Assembly (NCBI RefSeq): GCF_021731985.1
Contig: NZ_JAKFWH010000060.1
Coordinates: forward strand, 61,457-125,456
DNA: 64,000 bases
DNA from: Nitrosomonas sp.
GTDB lineage: Bacteria; Pseudomonadota; Gammaproteobacteria; Burkholderiales; Nitrosomonadaceae
Direction: 5' to 3'
In this document: positions 37,146-47,292 of the stretch, one piece after another
Layout: every line of letters starts with the position of its first letter
Position numbering within the stretch: position 1 is the stretch's first letter
Translations under genes and position numbers: made by a program
The notes under the pieces: generated by a model
Databases searched by the model: none
The model's input: only the letters and a program-made list of their open reading frames with translations
Told to the model about the DNA's origin: nothing

Positions 37146-40100
37146 TCAACCACCGTAACGTCTAGCATGCTCTATTAATCTCTGATATCGATGATCTCTC
37201 TTCAATTTAGGTAATGCCTGAGAAATCTCTTCCAAGCATTGCCGCAGATCTCGAGATACCCAGGGTTGATCATAAATTATCTTATCCAGTAATTGCAGTG
37301 CTTGATTGGGAAATCGGCTGCATAAGCCTGACTCGCGCAAAGAATGTAAAACATGATGTGGATGTTCAAACGGTTTTAACCAGTTCAGAATTAGTGATAA
37401 GGCTGCAGGAAATTCTTCGCGTGCAGCAATGCTAAGACGTACAAGGGATTTAGAAATTTCATTTGAACCAAGTTCATGCGATTTGGGCCACACTTGTATC
37501 AAAAATGGTTGAATCCGATTTTTCCAATAATCCTCTCGTTGTTCTCCAGCTCCTTCTAAAGCTTGTGAGAGCGCTTTCACTATCTCCTGCAGACCATCAT
37601 TCGGCAGATTATCTACAGCTAACCGAAAATCCTGCAGCGTATATCCTTCCACCTGGTGCAATGCCGCATAAGTCAGGAATACTGCAAATTGGCGACTATG
37701 CTCACCCAACTCTGCGTAATAGTGTGCAGTTTTAAGAAGCTGGGATTTAAATGCTAGTAGTAAAGGTTGATATAGACGTGGAGACCAAAGAAATCCTTCC
37801 CATGCTGCTCTTGCTTCGACTGAATCAGTGATCCAATCGAACAGTGGCAACAAGTGTTGCTCCGTCCATAGGCGATCCACACGAAAAAATGTAATTAATT
37901 GTGAGGCAAGTAGTACCCGGCCATGACGAAACTGTCCAATAGTCGTATCGCAAAGTCGGGTGAAAAACGGTTTGAGATCCGCCGGTAGTGTGTCGTTGTC
38001 ATTTGGCTTACGCTTTAACCACAGATTCAACAGTACTTGCGTAACGTGACCAACCGAGTGATTGATCGCTTCAAAAACAGGTCGATTGATCGATTTACCA
38101 TCCATCATAATATTGGAATCAGATTCAAGCGGTAGTTCCATTACCCGACGACACATATCCAGTAAAATATCTTCATGACAGTCAACACATCTAGACGTTT
38201 TTTCCAACCACCAGGCAACGCTGGGCACGATTTCTAGCAGTACGTCGTCAGGCATGGTCTGTACCAACGGTGCAGCGTAGCGCCACGACCGGAGAATCAC
38301 CTTATCCTCGCTCCAAGCATATAACGCTTCTCGCCATCGTCCAGGCAGCCATATCTTTTCTTGGGCAAGTTCGCAGAGCGCAACTAGGCTGAGGGATAAT
38401 CTATCACGACAGGTTTCTTGCCAGGTATCTTCGTAAGATGGACGGTGCTCTGCCGGTGGTCGTTTGAGCCATTTAACAAGTTCTCGACGATTTTGGGGTG
38501 CAATGTCAATATCGCGACTCTCCTCGTAGTCCGGATCGCCGGTGCCACTCATCCAATGAAGAAAATCATCGCGCTCATGTGATTGCAATTTCCAACCAGG
38601 ATAAGTTGACGATAAAGTATTTAAATGCTGTGCAGCTTGTTCGCCCAGAACAGATCCACCCTCGCGCAATTTAGCAAGACACAACCAAATCCACCAATCA
38701 ATTCGCAACTGTAAAGTCGCTGGCTCGATATCTTCTGGAAACATTGAATGAGGTGGGCCTATGAGAATGACGGATTCCAGCTGAGAACGATGGTTTGAAG
38801 CAAGATTCACCCCCTGCATGACAAGCAAACGCCTGACCTCACGATGTGTATCCGCTGCCCACAACCATTTAGCTCTATCCGCTACCAGCCACTCAACCCA
38901 CTGTTCGGAAGCAATACAGCCATCTTGGCTAGCTGCAAATAGGGCAAGACGTTTGAAGGTTGGGTACGGAAGATTAAACCAAGCTTGCGCAACCCAAGTC
39001 GCCTTACTTGGATCAATCTCTCTTGTAGCCCGCCAAGCATCCCGAAGCAATTCAATAAGTGCCACCCAATCATGATATCCTCGATTTTGCCAATGCGGTT
39101 TAATAGAGGGTAGTTGCCAATAAGAAGGATCATTGAAATCATCCGCCTCACCAAGTTCCCGCAACAGATCTAATGCATCGGACAGCAGTTGTTGAAAGTC
39201 TCCGAGTAACTTTGGTAATACCTCACCCCAGTGTTTTAATTGAGCCAGATCTTCTAACATCGAATGAACGTGATCTGTAGTGAGCACTAGTTTCCAATCT
39301 ACGAGTTGTTTGAGTCGCTGAGGGGGCTCTGCATCATTGTCATTTTCCCCGTCTTCGCCCCAGCGGAAAGGTCTCTTTAGCACCACTTTAGGTGACAGTA
39401 ATTCACGCAATTCCAAACGTAACATTGCAGTTAACCCGTCACGCTGTAATCGTCCTTTCCAGCTGAAAAACTCCCAATCGCGTCCCCATGATTTCACTCG
39501 ACCTGTTAGTAATAAACGCCACAGAATTCGCATCGGTGGTTGAGGAATTGCATTTGGAGCATTTGTACGAATCTCATCAAGCTCAGCGGTTTTACCTTCA
39601 CGCTCCAAACGCGCAAAGAAATCCAATTTGCCTTCGATCAATCTACGCCATTCGTTGTGTAACTGACTGCCTCTTTGTGCCAGCCAAATAATTAATTCCG
39701 GATCGTTAAGATGCCGAACCAGCCAGCCTGCAAGCTGTGACATCACGTCATCCCAACGGGTAACTGCTATCTCCGGTGCCAGCGACATATATGATGCGTG
39801 CGTGTAAGGTGCAGGTCGACGAATAAAACTGAAATGCAAGCTTTCATCTATCCTAGGGTGCGGCAATATACCGAAGCGATCAAGATCACTATGCCGATAG
39901 CGATCCTCGGAAAATACTTTCAGCCATTCTATAGGTGGAACGGGATTGAATTCCGCAAAGCATTTGGCAGGCAATCCTGATTTGTGAGACAAAGCCCAGA
40001 GCATCCGACCTACAAAATCATCTTGCTGAGTGCTAGCTGAGGGGTGTGCAATACCATATTCCATAACAATGCGTTCTTTTCCAAGAATGCCATCTCGGTA

Positions 40101-40979
40101 GGTATCAGACCATTTTTTCAATGTGCTATGCAGTATCGAATGATCATAATTATCTTTAGATACTTCATAAAGGATGGGGATAACGCCTTTGGCCTTCCAC
40201 TCGATAGTTTTGTAATGTTCTTGCCCAGGCTCACAATCCCCCAATGCATATGCTTGAGGAGTAGATTCTCCCAGCATTCTGTCAGCAGCCAATGCATCCA
40301 TCATGTAGCGTAATACCGGATCATTGATACTGTAGCCGACGAAACATACCACATAATTTCGAAACAACTCACTGACAAATCGCGCCGCCCAGCGCTCTGT
40401 AAGGTAGGCTAAACCGAAATCACCACTAGTCAATACCAGTCTCTGCAAAGCAGTTTCATCTTGTTCTTCGGGTAATTGTCCATGTAAATATACCAATCCA
40501 TTCCAACGGCTATTTTTTGGGATTGGTAACATTGGCGCTACGAAAGAATTGATTGGTTGCTTTATACGCTTCGCCACTTTCTCGAAAATTCTATCGAAAT
40601 TGGTAGTTACAAGCCGAAATATTCCTTCACGATTACGAGCTAAATGCAACAACGCAGCATGAGTGTCGATCGCTTTCTTGCGTTTTAAATTTGGTTGCAG
40701 GGCATCCGCCAACACTTTACGTACTTCGATTCTCTGCCCTGGTATACGCCGTTCTAGCAAATCCAATGTAGCATCGAACTGATTACGCTTATAGGCATCC
40801 TGTTCAATTTCAGTGGGCTCTGTACCAATACGATGATAGATCTCATCTACCAGCCCTTTAAAACCTGGAAGTCCTGCAGGGTATGAAATTCCCGCACCAC
40901 AAAAAAATACCACACGACCATCTTCGTGTGCTTGCAATAATGCTTCGGGAATATCCGGACCGTTGGTTACGAATTGCAT
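37146..40979 (-). CDS. dsr1: Anti-phage SIR2 protein, Dsr1 type
   Basis: This is a 1277-residue single-gene defence protein. Residues about 1-300 form a SIR2-like NADase domain: FFCGAGISYPAG (NAD-binding GAGIS at 28-32), LVTTNFDRI (catalytic-type Asn127), YLHGQL (His166) and CFVGYSINDPVLR (213-225). The remaining roughly 950 residues are helical and Trp-rich, ending in what I take to be DUF4020 (about 1090-1277), the architecture I recall for defense-associated sirtuin Dsr1. Such proteins are activated by phage components and destroy NAD, stopping growth of the infected cell. No partner gene is adjacent. It lies between metR (26 bases away, convergent) and a housekeeping region, like a single-gene insertion. 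All four SIR2 motifs are intact. Confidence 0.85.
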   Translation of the reverse strand: MQFVTNGPDIPEALLQAHEDGRVVFFCGAGISYPAGLPGFKGLVDEIYHRIGTEPTEIEQDAYKRNQFDATLDLLERRIPGQRIEVRKVLADALQPNLKRKKAIDTHAALLHLARNREGIFRLVTTNFDRIFEKVAKRIKQPINSFVAPMLPIPKNSRWNGLVYLHGQLPEEQDETALQRLVLTSGDFGLAYLTERWAARFVSELFRNYVVCFVGYSINDPVLRYMMDALAADRMLGESTPQAYALGDCEPGQEHYKTIEWKAKGVIPILYEVSKDNYDHSILHSTLKKWSDTYRDGILGKERIVMEYGIAHPSASTQQDDFVGRMLWALSHKSGLPAKCFAEFNPVPPIEWLKVFSEDRYRHSDLDRFGILPHPRIDESLHFSFIRRPAPYTHASYMSLAPEIAVTRWDDVMSQLAGWLVRHLNDPELIIWLAQRGSQLHNEWRRLIEGKLDFFARLEREGKTAELDEIRTNAPNAIPQPPMRILWRLLLTGRVKSWGRDWEFFSWKGRLQRDGLTAMLRLELRELLSPKVVLKRPFRWGEDGENDNDAEPPQRLKQLVDWKLVLTTDHVHSMLEDLAQLKHWGEVLPKLLGDFQQLLSDALDLLRELGEADDFNDPSYWQLPSIKPHWQNRGYHDWVALIELLRDAWRATREIDPSKATWVAQAWFNLPYPTFKRLALFAASQDGCIASEQWVEWLVADRAKWLWAADTHREVRRLLVMQGVNLASNHRSQLESVILIGPPHSMFPEDIEPATLQLRIDWWIWLCLAKLREGGSVLGEQAAQHLNTLSSTYPGWKLQSHERDDFLHWMSGTGDPDYEESRDIDIAPQNRRELVKWLKRPPAEHRPSYEDTWQETCRDRLSLSLVALCELAQEKIWLPGRWREALYAWSEDKVILRSWRYAAPLVQTMPDDVLLEIVPSVAWWLEKTSRCVDCHEDILLDMCRRVMELPLESDSNIMMDGKSINRPVFEAINHSVGHVTQVLLNLWLKRKPNDNDTLPADLKPFFTRLCDTTIGQFRHGRVLLASQLITFFRVDRLWTEQHLLPLFDWITDSVEARAAWEGFLWSPRLYQPLLLAFKSQLLKTAHYYAELGEHSRQFAVFLTYAALHQVEGYTLQDFRLAVDNLPNDGLQEIVKALSQALEGAGEQREDYWKNRIQPFLIQVWPKSHELGSNEISKSLVRLSIAAREEFPAALSLILNWLKPFEHPHHVLHSLRESGLCSRFPNQALQLLDKIIYDQPWVSRDLRQCLEEISQALPKLKRDHRYQRLIEHARRYGG

Positions 40980-41333
40980 GATAATACCGGATTACTGAGA
41001 ACTGTAGTTACATTCAAGAAGCTATATAGCAATGAATTTATGTGGATTATTCTTAGTTTGTTTAGTATAACACTCAATGATAATTTCATTTTCAATGGCA
41101 AATCCGAGTGAGTGAAATCTAAGTGGCAAGATAAGAGATTTTTCCTCATTTTCCCACGTTATTTGAACTACCTATTCGACGGTGCTACATGTTCCGGTGT
41201 ACAACCCCTGATGCAAATGCGAAACAGTCAAGGCAGCATTGACTGAGTTGTACCATAATTCCCTGCACTATATCCTCATAACTTTACAAAATATCCAGTT
41301 AAACTATCGTCTTTTCTAAATTCAATTAGCTTT
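40980..41333. other. AT-rich region upstream of the SIR2 gene
   Basis: This 354-base region holds no credible gene. It separates the divergent SIR2 and VTT-protein genes and must carry both promoters. A weak minus-strand promoter (TTGAGT, 16 bases, TAAGAA) lies around 41047-41075. Its AT-rich composition is compatible with an insertion boundary. Confidence 0.35.
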
Positions 41334-41753
41334 ATGGACGAACAATCAAGCCTATTAGCTTTATTTACCAGCAGTTTTCTCGCAGCCACGCTGCTTCCTG
41401 GCGGATCTGAAGCTGTACTCGTGGGTGTTTTGCTAACATACCCCGAACTGCATTGGCAGGCGCTGATTCTAGCCACTGTGGGCAATACGTTGGGCGGCAT
41501 GAGCTCTTATTTAATTGGTCGGTTTCTGCCGGATGAAAAAACATTATTGAAAAAATCGGGAGGTAGTACACGAGGATTGGAATGGGTGCGCCAGCATGGC
41601 ACCCCTATTCTGCTGTTATCCTGGGCACCGCTGATTGGGGATCTATTGTGCGTGGCTGCCGGTTGGTTACGGGCTAACTGGCTATGGGCTTTAGTATTTA
41701 TTGCTGCGGGGAAGTTTGCCCGCTATTGGGTGATTGCTACAGCGATCAATTAA
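41334..41753 (+). CDS. YqaA-type VTT/SNARE-associated-family membrane protein
   Basis: This is a 139-residue inner-membrane protein with about four hydrophobic segments. The family motif is split between GNTLGGMSSYLIGRF (usual GxxLGxxxxYxIGR) and WAPLIGDLLCVAAGWLR (usual PxxGDxxxxxAG). This group is the short YqaA branch of the DedA/VTT family, related to lipid scramblase-like and membrane-homeostasis proteins. The function of YqaA itself is not established. It stands alone, followed by a strong bidirectional terminator. Confidence 0.88.
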   Translation: MDEQSSLLALFTSSFLAATLLPGGSEAVLVGVLLTYPELHWQALILATVGNTLGGMSSYLIGRFLPDEKTLLKKSGGSTRGLEWVRQHGTPILLLSWAPLIGDLLCVAAGWLRANWLWALVFIAAGKFARYWVIATAIN

Positions 41754-41762
41754 TTGGATGCA

Positions 41763-41800
41763 CGATTCAGTTTATTCGTCAGTGTGAATAAACTGAATCG
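41763..41800. terminator. Bidirectional terminator between the VTT gene and grxD
   Basis: CGATTCAGTTTATTC (41763-41777) and GAATAAACTGAATCG (41786-41800) form a perfect 15-bp stem with an 8-base loop between two convergent genes. The stem is AT-rich, with short T/A-containing flanks on each side. It is the strongest hairpin in the window. Confidence 0.75.
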
Positions 41801-41819
41801 TTAAATTCTTTAACCGAGA

Positions 41820-42128
41820 TTAGTTTTCAAACAACTTCTGTAGTTCTCCGGACTGATACATTTCAGTCACGATATCCGAACCGCCAATAAACTCGCCATT
41901 CACATACAACTGGGGAATCGTCGGCCAGTTTGAGTAATCTTTGATACCCTGCCTGATTTCCGGATCTGCCAGCACATCGACAGAAAAAATATTATCAACA
42001 CCACAAGATTTCAGAATATTCACAGCGTTAGCCGAAAAACCACATTGCGGCTGATCAAGCGTACCTTTCATATAGAGCACAACCGGATGTGCGGTAATTT
42101 GTTGTTCGATTAAATCTTCAACATTCAT
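41820..42128 (-). CDS. grxD: Monothiol glutaredoxin (Grx4/GrxD type)
   Basis: This is a 102-residue glutaredoxin with the CGFS active site (in [12 protein letters not shown]), the [17 protein letters not shown] glutathione-binding segment and the KGT motif ([10 protein letters not shown]). Monothiol CGFS glutaredoxins carry and deliver [2Fe-2S] clusters with glutathione. It is the last gene of the hemA-prfA-prmC-grxD series on the minus strand, 90 bases after prmC. Confidence 0.96.
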   Translation of the reverse strand: MNVEDLIEQQITAHPVVLYMKGTLDQPQCGFSANAVNILKSCGVDNIFSVDVLADPEIRQGIKDYSNWPTIPQLYVNGEFIGGSDIVTEMYQSGELQKLFEN

Positions 42129-42218
42129 AGTGTTAATTTCTCCAAAAGATCATTCCAAAAGTTTTTATACAGAAACAAAAACAGCGTCATTAATTACTAC
42201 ATTACTTCTTTATATAGC

Positions 42219-43055
42219 TTACGTAATAAAATTCAATTGACCGCCGCTTACGCGCATTATGCCAGCCAAATCCGGGTAGGAACAAATATTACTAAAATCC
42301 CTATCCCCAAACAATCGCCTGCACGCAGCCGCTTGATCATAGCCATGCTCTAATAGCAACCATCCATTATTAACAAGATAATCCGGTGCCGTAGCGATAA
42401 TGTGGCGAATACATGCCAATCCGTTGTCACCCGTAGACAGCGCCATTTGCGGTTCAAAACGCAAATCACCTTGTTGCAGATGCGGATCATTTTCTGCCAC
42501 ATACGGCGGATTTGATACAATCAGATCAAATCTTTCCCCGGAAAGTTCATCAAACCAGTTCCCGGTTTTGAGATAAATATTATTTACTTCCAGATTCTCG
42601 GCATTCCATCGGGATACCGCGATAGCTTCCGATGACAAATCAATTGCAGTTACTTGTGATTGCGGGCGATGCTTTGCGAGGGTAATAGCGATCGCACCGC
42701 TACCCGTTCCCAAATCCAGTATCTTACAAAACTGACTGTCCGGTATTAGTTTCAATACCAACTCAACCAGCAATTCAGTCTCCGGACGGGGGATTAAAAC
42801 CGCTTCAGTGACTTTAAAAGTCAGGTCGTAAAAGTCTCGTCGCCCAATCAGATAGGCAACCGGTATGCCATCAATACGCTGCCTGACCAAACGGGAAAAT
42901 TCATCAGTCTGTTGCGAAGTTAGTACTTGATCTGGATGAGTCAGTAAAAAGGCATGCTCTACATCTAACACATGCTGTAACAGCAATCGCGCGTCCACTC
43001 TATCAATCTCTCGATAGGCCGATGTTAATGCCTGAGCAATGGTTTCCGGTTGCAT
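42219..43055 (-). CDS. prmC: Peptide chain release factor N5-glutamine methyltransferase
   Basis: This 278-residue SAM methyltransferase methylates the Gln of the GGQ motif in RF1 and RF2. The N-terminal helical domain (1-85) recognises the release factor. The catalytic domain has ILDLGTGSGAIAITLAKHRP (SAM site) and IVSNPPYVAEND with the substrate-binding NPPY. It follows prfA, its own substrate gene, by 36 bases, the usual arrangement. Confidence 0.97.
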   Translation of the reverse strand: MQPETIAQALTSAYREIDRVDARLLLQHVLDVEHAFLLTHPDQVLTSQQTDEFSRLVRQRIDGIPVAYLIGRRDFYDLTFKVTEAVLIPRPETELLVELVLKLIPDSQFCKILDLGTGSGAIAITLAKHRPQSQVTAIDLSSEAIAVSRWNAENLEVNNIYLKTGNWFDELSGERFDLIVSNPPYVAENDPHLQQGDLRFEPQMALSTGDNGLACIRHIIATAPDYLVNNGWLLLEHGYDQAAACRRLFGDRDFSNICSYPDLAGIMRVSGGQLNFIT

Positions 43056-43091
43056 AGCCTCACATTAAAGAATACTTAACTGCAAGGCAAA

Positions 43092-44171
43092 CTACTCTTG
43101 AACCGAAGCTGCCAGTAATTCCGCCTGATGTTCAGCCATTAATGCTGAACAAAGTTCATCGATATCACCATCCATAATCTGATCCATTTTATAGAGTGTC
43201 AGATTAATTCGATGATCAGTCACACGTCCCTGAGGAAAATTATAAGTACGGATCCGTTCCGATCGCTCGCCAGTACCTACCAGCGACTTTCTCGTAGCGG
43301 CTTGTTCGGCATGTTGTGCTCGCATTTGTTTGTCATGAATACGGGCAGCCAGGACACTCAGCGCTTGCGCTTTGTTTTTATGTTGCGAACGCCCATCCTG
43401 ACATTCCACGACAATACCGGTTGGCAGATGCGTTATGCGTACAGCCGAATCGGTTTTATTAATATGCTGACCGCCTGCACCAGAGGCACGATAAGTATCA
43501 ATTCGCAACTCAGAAGGATTTAGCACCACTTCGCTGACTTCATCCGCCTCCGGCATAACGGCCACAGTACACGTTGAGGTATGCACACGTCCTTGCGTTT
43601 CGGTAACAGGCACACGTTGAACACGGTGGCCGCCGGATTCAAATTTTAGCCGGGAATACGCACCCTGCCCAATGATTTTGGCGATAATTTCCTTATACCC
43701 GCCGATCTCAGACAAGCTTTGTGAAATAATCTCAACCTGCCAGCTGCGTCTTTCCGCAAAACGGGAATACATACGAAACAAGTTACCGGCAAATAGCGCA
43801 GATTCATCTCCCCCAGTTCCTGCACGAATTTCCAGGAAAATATTGCGCTCATCATTGGGATCTTTCGGGAGTAGTTGCTTCTGAATTTCAGATTCAAGCT
43901 TAACAAGCTTTTCTTTGCCAGCTTGTATTTCTGCTTCCGCAAAAGAACGCATTTCCAAATCGGCGTGCATTTCCCGTGCGGTTTGTATATCTCGCTCACT
44001 GAGCTGGTAAGCACGGTAGAGTTCAACAATCGGAACAATTTCAGAATGTTCTCGCGTGAGCTTGCGATAGTTATCCAGATTGGCTGTCACGGATTCGCTG
44101 CTCAGCAAATGATTTAATTCTTCCAAACGCACACTCAAGCGAGTGAGCCTGTCTGCGATATTCCTGTTCAT
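43092..44171 (-). CDS. prfA: Peptide chain release factor 1
   Basis: This 359-residue RF1 ends translation at UAA and UAG. The GGQ catalytic motif lies in [20 protein letters not shown], the central domain starts with [20 protein letters not shown], and the tail is of RF1 type ([18 protein letters not shown]). It overlaps hemA by four bases and is followed by prmC, which modifies its GGQ. No RF2-like internal frameshift is present, as expected for RF1. Confidence 0.98.
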   Translation of the reverse strand: MNRNIADRLTRLSVRLEELNHLLSSESVTANLDNYRKLTREHSEIVPIVELYRAYQLSERDIQTAREMHADLEMRSFAEAEIQAGKEKLVKLESEIQKQLLPKDPNDERNIFLEIRAGTGGDESALFAGNLFRMYSRFAERRSWQVEIISQSLSEIGGYKEIIAKIIGQGAYSRLKFESGGHRVQRVPVTETQGRVHTSTCTVAVMPEADEVSEVVLNPSELRIDTYRASGAGGQHINKTDSAVRITHLPTGIVVECQDGRSQHKNKAQALSVLAARIHDKQMRAQHAEQAATRKSLVGTGERSERIRTYNFPQGRVTDHRINLTLYKMDQIMDGDIDELCSALMAEHQAELLAASVQE

Positions 44172-45421
44172 TGCGGGCGATGCAATTGGTAGAGTCGATT
44201 AATCAACTCGACTAATTCCTCGCGTTCATCAGCCGTTGCATGATTCAATACACTGGAAGGCACATGTAAGAATTTATTAGTTAGACTATTACTCAGTGAT
44301 TCAATAACTTTCTTGGGATCTTCGCCCTTTTCCAGTAACTTGCTTGCACGCGCCAGTTCATGACGGCGATAACGTTCGCCCTGGTCACGTAATGCACGAA
44401 TGGTCGGAACCATTTCTCGTGTCGCCAGCCAGCGCATAAAATCCACCACATTGGAATCGATAATGGTTTCAGCCTGGGCAACTGCACTTTGACGCGAATC
44501 CAAACCTTCTTTTACGATTTCGGATAAATCATCGACATAGTAGAGAAATACGTCATCCAGTTCCGCCACTTCAGACTCAACATCGCGCGGCACGGCCAAG
44601 TCCACGATAAAAATCGGCCGATGCTTACGTATCTTAATAGCACGCTCCACCATGCCTTTACCCAGTATCGGTAATGGACTTGCGGTACAAGTTACAACGA
44701 TATCATGGAGCGCCAATTGTTCCGGCAAATCGCTCAGGGTAATAGCTTGTGCATTAAAACGATTGGCCAATGCTTCAGCACGTTCCGTTGTACGATTAGC
44801 AACAGTAATTTTTTTTGGATTACGTGCGGCAAAGTGATTGGCGCATAATTCAATCATCTCCCCGGCACCGATAAACAGAACACGTTGATCGCTGATATCG
44901 CCAAAAATCCGTTCGGCCAAACGCGCAGCCGCAGCAGCCATTGATACCGAATTGGTGCCAATCTCAGTCGATGTACGAACTTCCTTGGCGACATAAAATG
45001 TTCGTTGAAACAGTTTATGCAACATTAATCCCAGGGTACCCGCATGTTCTGCTGATTTCACAGCACTTTTTAACTGCCCCAGTATCTGCGGCTCACCTAG
45101 AACCATAGAATCCAATCCGCTGGCAACCCGGAATGCATGTTTCACAGCTTGTTCGCGCGGAAACTTATATAAGTAGGGATCCAGCTCACGGGTCTGGAGG
45201 TGATGAAAATCCGCCAGCCAAAACATGGCGTCTTCCGGCTTATCGGTACAGCAATAAACTTCGGTACGATTACAGGTGGATACAATAGCCGCTTCTTTGA
45301 TGGGGTTTCGCCCAACCAAATCACGTAATGCATGCTCCATTGTATTTTCAGGAAAAGTAACCTGCTCACGCACATCCAGCGGCGCAGTATTGTGATTAAT
45401 ACCAAAGGCGAATAACTGCAT
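44168..45421 (-). CDS. hemA: Glutamyl-tRNA reductase
   Basis: This 417-residue enzyme reduces glutamyl-tRNA to glutamate-1-semialdehyde, the first committed step of tetrapyrrole (haem) synthesis. The N-terminus has [14 protein letters not shown], the catalytic Cys lies in [13 protein letters not shown], the NADPH site in [18 protein letters not shown], and the C-terminal dimerisation helix follows. It leads the hemA-prfA-prmC-grxD unit. Haem demand would be high in an ammonia oxidiser rich in cytochromes. Confidence 0.98.
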   Translation of the reverse strand: MQLFAFGINHNTAPLDVREQVTFPENTMEHALRDLVGRNPIKEAAIVSTCNRTEVYCCTDKPEDAMFWLADFHHLQTRELDPYLYKFPREQAVKHAFRVASGLDSMVLGEPQILGQLKSAVKSAEHAGTLGLMLHKLFQRTFYVAKEVRTSTEIGTNSVSMAAAAARLAERIFGDISDQRVLFIGAGEMIELCANHFAARNPKKITVANRTTERAEALANRFNAQAITLSDLPEQLALHDIVVTCTASPLPILGKGMVERAIKIRKHRPIFIVDLAVPRDVESEVAELDDVFLYYVDDLSEIVKEGLDSRQSAVAQAETIIDSNVVDFMRWLATREMVPTIRALRDQGERYRRHELARASKLLEKGEDPKKVIESLSNSLTNKFLHVPSSVLNHATADEREELVELINRLYQLHRPQ

Positions 45422-45550
45422 GAAATATAATGTTAGTCTATGAAAGCAAATGGTAAGAAATAACTAAGCATTATAATATTAGGATCCCTTAAATACCATC
45501 AATGAAAAACATTTATTTTTATATTCCTTGTCTACCACACAGCAATTCTA

Positions 45551-46051
45551 TTAGTGCCATGGTGTAATCGGAATAATTGAAATACTATTTTTAGGCGAAC
45601 CCTCAATAATCCGGTCGCTATAAGTCAAATACACCAGAACATTTCTTTTTGCATCATAAAAACGAACAACTTGTAATGACTTGAACAATAACGATGTGCT
45701 TTTTTTAAACACTTCTTTACCATCTTCCTGACCATTCTTAATTTTCTCTGGCAAAGAAATCGGTCCAATCTGACGGCAGGCGATAGAGGCATCGGAAGTA
45801 TCCTCAGCAATGCCCACTACGCCACTGACCCCTCCGGTTTTAGCTCGGCTTAAATAACAGGTCGCTCCAGCAATCTCAGGATCGTCAAAAGCTTCAATAA
45901 CAATCTTATCGTTGGCCCCCAACATCTTGAATTTGGTTGAAACACTACCAATTTGATCAGCCACAACGATGCTGGATGTGAATAGAATTAAGATCAGAAT
46001 CAACAAGACATTTAATGTCTTCTGTTTTCTAGTATTTACCTGACACAGCAT
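45551..46051 (-). CDS. creA: CreA family periplasmic protein
   Basis: This 166-residue protein has an N-terminal signal peptide (residues about 12-32, [16 protein letters not shown]). The mature part matches CreA in full: [50 protein letters not shown] and [20 protein letters not shown]. The two cysteines in ATCYLS and SIACRQ could form a disulfide. The function of CreA is unknown. It appears monocistronic, 129 bases upstream of hemA on the same strand. Confidence 0.92.
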   Translation of the reverse strand: MLCQVNTRKQKTLNVLLILILILFTSSIVVADQIGSVSTKFKMLGANDKIVIEAFDDPEIAGATCYLSRAKTGGVSGVVGIAEDTSDASIACRQIGPISLPEKIKNGQEDGKEVFKKSTSLLFKSLQVVRFYDAKRNVLVYLTYSDRIIEGSPKNSISIIPITPWH

Positions 46052-46345
46052 AGATTCTCTCCTAATGACTTGAAATATTTAATTTTCAATATTTACATCA
46101 AGCGCGGTTTCTTTAAACACGCATTGCATAACAATCGCCTAATCTGTCACTGATCATTGAGTCTTAGGAAGCCAGTTAGTTTCATTATCACATTAATGAT
46201 CATCGGAAATCACAGAATAGTAATCTTGACACACCATCTTCAATCCGATCAGTTCGTGCGAACAATGCATTGGTTTAGTTGTGCATCTACTGATGATTCT
46301 TAACCGGATTAAATTGAAGTAGCAGAATGGTAATAACCAGATAGC
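46052..46345. other. Intergenic region between creA and tRNA-Val
   Basis: This stretch of about 290 bases has only short broken frames and no recognised gene or RNA structure. It should include the creA promoter and the 3-prime end of the tRNA-Val transcript. Confidence 0.35.
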
Positions 46346-46422
46346 TGGTAGGCGCGATTGGATTCGAACCAACGACCCCCACCATGTCAAGGTGGTGCTC
46401 TAACCAACTGAGCTACGCGCCT
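46346..46422 (-). tRNA. tRNA-Val (anticodon GAC)
   Basis: On the minus strand a 77-base cloverleaf starts AGGCGCG and pairs with CGCGCCT. The D arm is GCTC/GAGC, the anticodon stem ACCACC/GGTGG has loop TTGACAT (anticodon GAC), and the T arm contains GGTTCGAATCC. The terminal ACCA is encoded. Confidence 0.95.
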
Positions 46423-46433
46423 GGGAAGAGCGG

Positions 46434-46462
46434 ATTCTAACCGAAACAGCTAGCTGCTACAA
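46434..46462 (-). promoter_or_regulatory. Sigma-70 promoter of tRNA-Val
   Basis: On the minus strand TTGTAG is followed after 17 bases by TAGAAT, ending 11 bases before the tRNA. The -10 box matches the consensus at five of six positions, the -35 box at the first three. Confidence 0.55.
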
Positions 46463-46515
46463 ATGATATGTGCATATGAAGCCAAAATAGTATTGGCAAT
46501 TACTCGATTAAAGAA

Positions 46516-47292
46516 TCAAGCAATGAGTTCCACTTTACCGCTATCCAAATGGTATATTCCACCCACGATGCGAATTCTCTTGTGGTCGTGATAGAAATCC
46601 AAAATAGGCGTTTTTCTTCTCAGTCTTTCGACTGTCATGATGACATTCATCTTAGTCACATTAATTAATCGACTGCTTGATGTATCATTTACCGCTCTGA
46701 CAGCAGGCGCAATCGCACTGGCCAATAATTGGATATGACCCGGAAAATCTTTGTGATGATCAACCGCATCCATAGCTGCTTTCACAGCACCGCAACTTTC
46801 ATGGCCAAGAACCATAATTAATGGCGTGTTCAGGACAGCAACTGAATATTCAATAGTAGCGATGTTATCGTTAGTCAAATAATTACCGGCTCCACGCGCA
46901 ACAAAAAGATCACCCTGTGCTTCGTCAAAACAATGCTCCGGACTGGCTCTGGAATCGGAGCAACCCAGTATTGTGGCATACGGATTTTGACCTCCAGTCA
47001 AAGCGGATTGTATATCATGAAAATCCAATGGCTTGGATTTCCCGGAAACATAGCGTTCGTTGCCTTGCATCAGTCTTTCCAATGCTTGATCGGGTGTTAA
47101 AACATTTTCCGGTTTCGGTGAAAGTGCGCCAGAAGTATTAGCCGGTTTGCTCTCACGGGCATTTGCGATCCCCGCACGAATCATTCCAAGGCTTAAAGCA
47201 GTTGCTGCAGATAGCTTGAGAAACGATCGCTTACTGACATTTAAGTTGCAGTCTTCGGCTTGGTTATTATTTTTTTCACATCGATGACACAT
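46516..47292 (-). CDS. Exported beta-class carbonic anhydrase
   Basis: This 258-residue protein interconverts CO2 and bicarbonate. The zinc ligands are in ILGCSDSRASPE (Cys and Asp-Arg dyad) and VLGHESCGAVKAAMDA (His and Cys), the standard beta-class pattern. An N-terminal leader has the Tat-like motif SKRSFLKLSAATALSLG, a Lys-Arg variant of the twin-arginine signal, preceded by three cysteines (MCHRC...DC). This suggests export of the folded enzyme to the periplasm. The ATG at 47292 is preferred to an upstream TTG (47355). A role in supplying bicarbonate to an autotroph is inferred. Confidence 0.9.
   Translation of the reverse strand: MCHRCEKNNNQAEDCNLNVSKRSFLKLSAATALSLGMIRAGIANARESKPANTSGALSPKPENVLTPDQALERLMQGNERYVSGKSKPLDFHDIQSALTGGQNPYATILGCSDSRASPEHCFDEAQGDLFVARGAGNYLTNDNIATIEYSVAVLNTPLIMVLGHESCGAVKAAMDAVDHHKDFPGHIQLLASAIAPAVRAVNDTSSSRLINVTKMNVIMTVERLRRKTPILDFYHDHKRIRIVGGIYHLDSGKVELIA

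Noticed and set aside
37146-40979. SIR2 gene as a protein deacetylase
   Set aside because: Motifs (GAGIS, TTNFD, FVGYSxND) and the large C-terminal region fit the NAD-degrading defence branch, not CobB-type deacetylases.
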